Shown: piece by piece, positions 6,645 to 9,941 of the stretch
Numbering within the stretch: the stretch's first letter is position 1
How the letters are laid out: the number at the start of each line of letters is the position of its first letter
Origin: Anaerolineae bacterium
GTDB lineage: Bacteria > Chloroflexota > Anaerolineae > Aggregatilineales > Phototrophicaceae
Direction of reading: 5' to 3'
Assembly (NCBI GenBank): GCA_020848855.1
Contig: JADLHH010000332.1
Location: 1-9,941 of the forward strand
Length of the DNA: 9,941 nucleotides
Notes under the pieces: model-generated
What the model was told of the DNA's origin: nothing
The model's input: only the letters and a program-made list of their open reading frames with translations
The model's database searches: none
Made by a program: the position numbers and the translations under genes

Positions 6645-7688
6645 TTACCCGTTCGCGCCGCCTTCGACAATCGCCCTGATCCACGGCAGATGTTCGGTGT
6701 AATGCTGGAAGGTATCCCCGGAAATCCACAGCAGCGCCGGGCGCTCCTGTGTTGACCCCGGCTGGTAGACCCGGTACGGGCGCTGCAAATCCCAGTCGTA
6801 GAGCGGTTCGAGCCTGGCGAGCAGTTGCTGGTGAACGTCGTGCAGTTTCTGGCGCGCGGCGTCCGGCGACAGGTCTTTGTTCTGCCGCTGGATGACGGCG
6901 TTGATGGCGTCGATGTCGCGGCTGTCCCATGTCGCCTGATCGACTCCCATGCGCTCGTGACGCGGCTGCCTATCCAGCATGGCGTTGATGCTGTCTTCCC
7001 ACACGGCGAGATGCGCGATGTGATCCTTTGCAGTCCAGCCGGCAGCATCGGTCGGGACGTTGAGCTGGTCGTCCGTCAGCGAATCAATGTAGGCGTTGAA
7101 GGCACTCCAGCCGGCGTCGATGGCGGCGAGCAGTTCGTTTTTGCTCAGGATTTCGTGTTCCGCGCCGTTGGCGATGGCGTCCATCCAGGGGATATGGTCG
7201 CCATAGTGACCGTAGCTGTTGCCCACAATCGACCAGATGATCGGGCTTTCCGAGGTTGACGTGGGCGCGAAGTCTTTGTACGGGCGCATCAGGTCGGCGT
7301 CACTGAATGCCTTGACTTTGGCGACAAGCTGCTGGTGGACGGCTGCGAACGCCGCCTGCACTTCCGCCAGCGATTTGTCGCGGTGAAGCTGCTGGATCGC
7401 CCCGTTCAATTCGTCGTAGCCGCCTTCGGTATGCCACGTTTCGGGATGCCAGACTTCCGGCGGAACGCCCATGCGCTCACGCCGATCCTCATCGCTGATA
7501 TCGGCGAGAAAGCCATCTTCCCAGACGACGAGGTGCATCAGGTGATCTTTCACCGTCCAGCCCGCCGCGTCGGTTTTCCGAGCGAGTTGTTCGTCTGTCA
7601 TAGGTTGAAGGAAGGCTTGCAGCGAGTCCCAGCTTTCTTGTAGGCGGGAAAGAAGCTCGGCGGTGGTCACTTCGGGGTTGTTTGCCAT
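6645..7688 (-). CDS. Two-domain DinB-superfamily protein (tandem ClbS/DfsB-like)
   Basis: The 347-residue product is an internal duplication of one four-helix-bundle domain, at about 5-175 and 180-345. Matching landmarks are spaced about 174 residues apart: AAGWTVKDHLMHLVVWED (41-58) with AAGWTAKDHIAHLAVWED (215-232), RRERMGV with RHERMGV, and a late histidine pair GHYGDHIPW (H161, H165) with QHYTEHLPW (H329, H333). The WxxKDHxxHL...HYxxH pattern resembles ClbS/DfsB (DUF1706) members of the DinB superfamily. ClbS itself inactivates the genotoxin colibactin, but most family members have no known substrate. Both copies keep their histidines, so both may be active. The start is ATG 7688, with AAAGG eight bases upstream. 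No signal peptide, so cytoplasmic. Most members have a single domain, so the fusion is notable. Confidence 0.82.
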   Translation of the reverse strand: MANNPEVTTAELLSRLQESWDSLQAFLQPMTDEQLARKTDAAGWTVKDHLMHLVVWEDGFLADISDEDRRERMGVPPEVWHPETWHTEGGYDELNGAIQQLHRDKSLAEVQAAFAAVHQQLVAKVKAFSDADLMRPYKDFAPTSTSESPIIWSIVGNSYGHYGDHIPWMDAIANGAEHEILSKNELLAAIDAGWSAFNAYIDSLTDDQLNVPTDAAGWTAKDHIAHLAVWEDSINAMLDRQPRHERMGVDQATWDSRDIDAINAVIQRQNKDLSPDAARQKLHDVHQQLLARLEPLYDWDLQRPYRVYQPGSTQERPALLWISGDTFQHYTEHLPWIRAIVEGGANG

Positions 7689-7745
7689 CGGGATTGCCTT
7701 TCGGATGCGTAGAGCTTTCTCGTGATGCTAAATGGCGGCGAGTCC

Positions 7746-7760
7746 GGTATCCGTGATACC
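7746..7760. repeat. Short inverted repeat in intergenic gap
   Basis: GGTATC and GATACC form a perfect 6-base stem around a CGT loop, between the stop of the uncharacterised gene at 7780 and the DinB-like start at 7688. No T-tract follows on the minus strand, so it is not an intrinsic terminator. It could be an operator or an RNA-processing site. Confidence 0.3.
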
Positions 7761-7779
7761 ACGACGCGCCCGATCCGGT

Positions 7780-8418
7780 TCAGTTTTTGCCCATCTGCTC
7801 GACCGAGAAATCGAGCGCAATGACGTACGACTCGTCGAGCAGCAGGGCTTTCGCCAGCCGCGAGCGCCCGTGTTCGTCGGTCGTCTCGAAGCTCGAATCT
7901 TCGCTGAGGCTGTAGGAGACGTTGTGGTGGCTCAGCACCTTCACCACGCGCTCGGCGAACGGCTTGGGCATCGTGCCAAGCAAGCCGTAGCCCGAACTGA
8001 GCAGGTCGACCATCGGCATGGTGCGGTTGATGTCGTCCGCCATGTCGACCAGATGCCGCCACTGCCCGAAGGTGCTGACGTATGCTTGCGACAGGTCGAG
8101 CACCAGTTCGTTGACATTCTCCGGCTTGCCGTCGAAGTGGACGGCGACGCGCGGCGTGTTGTGATGGTACAACAGCGGGTGCTCGTCGACGATGCTCAGC
8201 CGCCCAAACACGCCCAGGCTGACGCGGTGTTCGCGCACGCCCAGCGCCCGGATGACGTAATCGTGCTGCGGGCGCAGCCCTTCGACCGCTTCGTCGAACT
8301 GCGCCGTTTCGACAATCAACTGAAGCTCGTTGGGGACGCCGCCCATCTGCGCGACCAGCAGGACGCCGTAATCGCGCTCGCCCGCCAGCTCGCGCAGGAG
8401 TTGTTCGCGCATTGGCAT
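7780..8418 (-). CDS. Uncharacterised soluble protein coupled to phosphoesterase
   Basis: I do not recognise the family of this 212-residue product. It has no signal peptide or membrane segment and reads as a mixed alpha/beta cytoplasmic protein. Visible features are alternating hydrophobic strands near the start (YGVLLVAQMGGVPNELQLIV), a His-rich stretch DEHPLLYHHNTPRVAVHFDG in the middle, PKPFAERVVKVLSHHNVSY toward the end, and a last strand ESYVIALDFSV. It starts three bases after the stop of the phosphoesterase gene, with no good Shine-Dalgarno of its own, so it is probably translated by coupling and made together with that enzyme. ATG 8412 is a possible alternative start. A role as a partner or regulator of the phosphoesterase is inferred from position only. 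Confidence 0.75.
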   Translation of the reverse strand: MPMREQLLRELAGERDYGVLLVAQMGGVPNELQLIVETAQFDEAVEGLRPQHDYVIRALGVREHRVSLGVFGRLSIVDEHPLLYHHNTPRVAVHFDGKPENVNELVLDLSQAYVSTFGQWRHLVDMADDINRTMPMVDLLSSGYGLLGTMPKPFAERVVKVLSHHNVSYSLSEDSSFETTDEHGRSRLAKALLLDESYVIALDFSVEQMGKN

Positions 8419-8421
8419 GAG

Positions 8422-9216
8422 CTACGCCGTCCCGCGCAGCTTGCCAGCCAGCCAGTCGGACGCCGGGTTGCCGCGCGCTTCCGAATCGGCGATGACGGCT
8501 TCGAAGTCGTAGGCGATGGCGCGCAGATCGACCTGCACATCGTCGCCCTCGAACGTGAAGATGCCGTACTCGGCTTTGCCGGCGTTGGTGTCGAACGGCA
8601 CGCCGACGCTGCCGACGTTGACGACCCGCCAGCCGCGCACCAGACGATCCATCTGCACGTGGATGTGCCCGCCAATGCCGAGCCGTCCTTCACGGTCGAG
8701 CAGGGCGTCGGCGGCTTCTTCGTCACTGCTGGTCGGCGTGATCGCCGCGCCCTCATCGTCGCCGGGCGTGCCGTGATAGCCGATCACGTAGCCGTAGCCG
8801 TCGACTTTCAGGTCAGTCTCGCCGGGCAGATTCGCCAGAAATTCGTATTCGTCGAACCCAAGCTGATCGGTACACCAGTTGAACCGCTCGCCGAAGTCGC
8901 GCCAGAACCGGCGCAGGTTGGCGAACTCGTCGGCGTCTTTGGCGGGCTTGGCGGCGGTCGGGCGCGAGCCGTAGACCAGATGGCGGTCGGTGTTGCCGTG
9001 AATGACGCGGATCGAGCCTTTTTTCTGCTCGTCGTCCTTGACGGCATCGACCAGCGCCTTGACGCGCCGGATACATTCGGCGGGGCGCGGACCGAACGCC
9101 GCGAGGTCGCCAAGGAACCAGGTCACGTCGGCGCCGCCCTGCGCCTGCAAGTCGGCGAGCGCGGTTTCGAGTGCGGTCAGGTTGCCGTGAATGTCGGAAA
9201 GCACTGCCAGACGCAT
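8422..9216 (-). CDS. Calcineurin-like metallophosphoesterase (YfcE/MJ0936-type)
   Basis: The 264-residue product carries the metal-binding signature of the family in order: SDIHGN (D8, H10), LGDLAAFGP (D37), GNTD (N75, D77), YHGTPGD (H148) and GGHIHVQ (H184, H186), then NVGSVGVP. These residues form a two-metal centre that cleaves phosphomono- or diesters. The GDLxxFGP and GNTD forms are those of small soluble phosphodiesterases rather than nucleases. An insert of about 60 residues after the GNTD motif (W105, W114, FLANLPGE) may shape substrate access. The start is ATG 9216, with a strong AAGGAG (9227-9222) five bases upstream; the frame stays open further upstream but the sequence there is non-coding in character. 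It is followed three bases later by an uncharacterised gene. Substrate unknown. Confidence 0.9.
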   Translation of the reverse strand: MRLAVLSDIHGNLTALETALADLQAQGGADVTWFLGDLAAFGPRPAECIRRVKALVDAVKDDEQKKGSIRVIHGNTDRHLVYGSRPTAAKPAKDADEFANLRRFWRDFGERFNWCTDQLGFDEYEFLANLPGETDLKVDGYGYVIGYHGTPGDDEGAAITPTSSDEEAADALLDREGRLGIGGHIHVQMDRLVRGWRVVNVGSVGVPFDTNAGKAEYGIFTFEGDDVQVDLRAIAYDFEAVIADSEARGNPASDWLAGKLRGTA

Positions 9217-9249
9217 GGCATCTCCTTCTGAGTCAGTGGGCAGGGGGTT

Positions 9250-9255
9250 ATTGTA
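9250..9255 (-). promoter_or_regulatory. Possible -10 box for the phosphoesterase
   Basis: TACAAT on the minus strand would place a transcription start near 9243 and leave a leader of about 27 bases that contains the AAGGAG site. No convincing -35 hexamer is present at 17-19 bases. The 104-base gap before this gene otherwise shows only G-rich plus-strand runs. Confidence 0.3.
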
Positions 9256-9320
9256 ACGCAGGGTGGATATTTGGAGGGAATGGATTGTTGTTTGTAGGGG
9301 TGGGTTTGTGCTCTTGGCTG

Positions 9321-9602
9321 CTACAGCTCGTCCTGCATCCGGCGGGCGGTGTAGATGTCCCACGATTCGGTAATGCCGTCGCGCTTGTAATCGGCGAAGC
9401 TTTCGGCGAAGAACTGCGCCAGCCGGTCGACCGTCACCATGTGACCGATCAGCGCGCTGATTCCCTGCTCGACCACGTAGCCGGCGTACCAGCGCGCCCA
9501 TGCTTTATCGTAGACGCCCTTGAGTTCGGTCTGCTCGTGGCGGGCGTGCGCCTGCCCCGCCTGCCGCAGCAGATCGGCGATTTCGTCAACCCGGTCGTCC
9601 AC
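9321..9602 (-). CDS. Small helical hypothetical protein
   Basis: The 93-residue product has no signal peptide or membrane span and is predicted by eye to be mostly helical. It is rich in charged residues at both ends, with a central aromatic motif YDKAWARWYAGYVVEQGIS (about 31-49). Small proteins with a similar W-x-x-W-Y-A motif occur in other environmental bacteria to my recollection, but I know of no assigned function. The start is GTG 9602, with GAGG eight bases upstream; an in-frame TGA 18 codons further up rules out a longer form except by a rare codon. It has its own extended -10 promoter candidate at 9682-9674 and lies 104 bases before the phosphoesterase. Confidence 0.65.
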   Translation of the reverse strand: MDDRVDEIADLLRQAGQAHARHEQTELKGVYDKAWARWYAGYVVEQGISALIGHMVTVDRLAQFFAESFADYKRDGITESWDIYTARRMQDEL

Positions 9603-9673
9603 TCGCCGTCCCTCATTCGCCCCACGCGATTCGACAGTCTCAATGAAGCATTGTCACGCAATTTGGTGAAATT

Positions 9674-9682
9674 AATATAGCA
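9674..9682 (-). promoter_or_regulatory. Extended -10 promoter of the small helical protein
   Basis: The minus strand reads TGCTATATT, an extended -10 (TGn plus TATATT) in a locally AT-rich stretch. Transcription would begin near 9667 and leave a leader of about 65 bases. No clear -35 is present, which extended -10 promoters tolerate. Confidence 0.45.
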
Positions 9683-9734
9683 TATATATGGAGACACAGT
9701 GCGCCCGATCACGCATCTGCGAGCAGAATGCCTA

Positions 9735-9743
9735 TGCTATACT
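9735..9743 (+). promoter_or_regulatory. Extended -10 promoter placed for a leaderless transcript
   Basis: TGCTATACT is an extended -10 (TGn plus TATACT). The hexamer ends six bases before the ATG at 9750, so transcription should start at or within a base of the A of the start codon. No Shine-Dalgarno lies between, consistent with a leaderless mRNA. Confidence 0.55.
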
Positions 9744-9749
9744 GCCATC

Positions 9750-9941
9750 ATGGATGAGTCGGAATGGATACGGCAAATTCGGGCGCGCGGCTGGGGCGAT
9801 GCGCTGAGTACGGCGCTCGACGTGCTGGAGCCGCTGGGACCGCTCGGCGCGCAGGTGTTATGGGTGGCGCAGCCTGCCGCCCGGCTGGTCGGTGGTTGGG
9901 GCGAGATGCTCGGCGCGCTGGCGCAGGCGCTTTTTGGCAAA
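9750..9941 (+). CDS. 5' part of an uncharacterised gene, truncated by window edge
   Basis: Sixty-four codons are present, open to the right edge. The product begins MDESEWIRQIRARGWGD and continues with hydrophobic, Leu/Ala/Gly-rich amphipathic stretches (ALDVLEPLGPLGAQVLWVAQPAA). It has no typical signal peptide. I do not recognise the family. The start is supported by the extended -10 box six bases upstream, which would give a leaderless message. The opposite strand is also open here, but the promoter and start geometry favour the plus strand. The gene is divergent from the small helical protein, with 147 bases between their starts. Confidence 0.6.
   Translation, partial: MDESEWIRQIRARGWGDALSTALDVLEPLGPLGAQVLWVAQPAARLVGGWGEMLGALAQALFGK

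Noticed and set aside
7732..9231. 499-codon open frame on the plus strand
   Set aside because: It lies antisense to the phosphoesterase and the uncharacterised protein and runs just into the DinB-like gene's upstream region. The minus-strand genes have Shine-Dalgarno sites and, for the phosphoesterase, complete active-site motifs; the plus-strand translation shows no recognisable domain. It is a shadow of GC-rich codon bias.
9237..9308. G-quadruplex in the G-rich plus strand before the phosphoesterase
   Set aside because: There are several GGG runs, but the loops between them are mostly 12 bases or longer, so a stable quadruplex is unlikely.

Overview
The window looks like a stretch of a moderately GC-rich bacterial chromosome, most likely from the Chloroflexota (Anaerolineae or a neighbour). 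This is inferred from style, not from a marker gene. The hints are secreted proteins with long Pro/Thr/Ser linkers and C-terminal dockerins, a tandem DinB/ClbS-like protein, an HSD10-type short-chain dehydrogenase, and small uncharacterised soluble proteins. There is no rRNA, tRNA, CRISPR array, transposase or phage gene that I can see.

Layout. (1) 1-1177, minus strand: 5' part of a polytopic membrane glycosyltransferase (GT39/ArnT-like), running off the left edge. (2) 1178-1618: a 441-base, partly AT-rich divergent intergenic region with a perfect 16-bp palindrome, a nested GC-rich hairpin, a TATTGC-N8-GCAATA dyad next to a TATAAT box, and a 10-base tandem repeat just before a strong Shine-Dalgarno. 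(3) 1619-5773, plus strand: four secreted proteins in a row that form an apparent cohesin-dockerin operon: cohesin-like+dockerin, membrane-anchored cohesin-like, cohesin+dockerin, and Pro/Thr/Ser linker + beta-sandwich + dockerin. (4) 5809-9602, minus strand: five separate ordinary genes, in transcription order a small unknown helical protein, a calcineurin-like phosphoesterase, an uncharacterised protein coupled to it, a two-domain ClbS/DfsB-like DinB protein, and an HSD10-like dehydrogenase. The dehydrogenase is convergent with the operon. (5) 9603-9941: a short divergent promoter region with TGCTATA-type extended -10 boxes on both strands, then the 5' end of a plus-strand gene that appears to be leaderless.

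The most interesting part is the four-gene operon. Its products carry both halves of the cohesin-dockerin interaction, a membrane anchor, two bifunctional adaptors and one non-catalytic beta-sandwich cargo, but no enzyme. They could assemble a calcium-dependent surface scaffold on the outside of the cell, a cellulosome architecture without recognisable hydrolases. Domain assignments are by eye from motifs; binding has not been shown.
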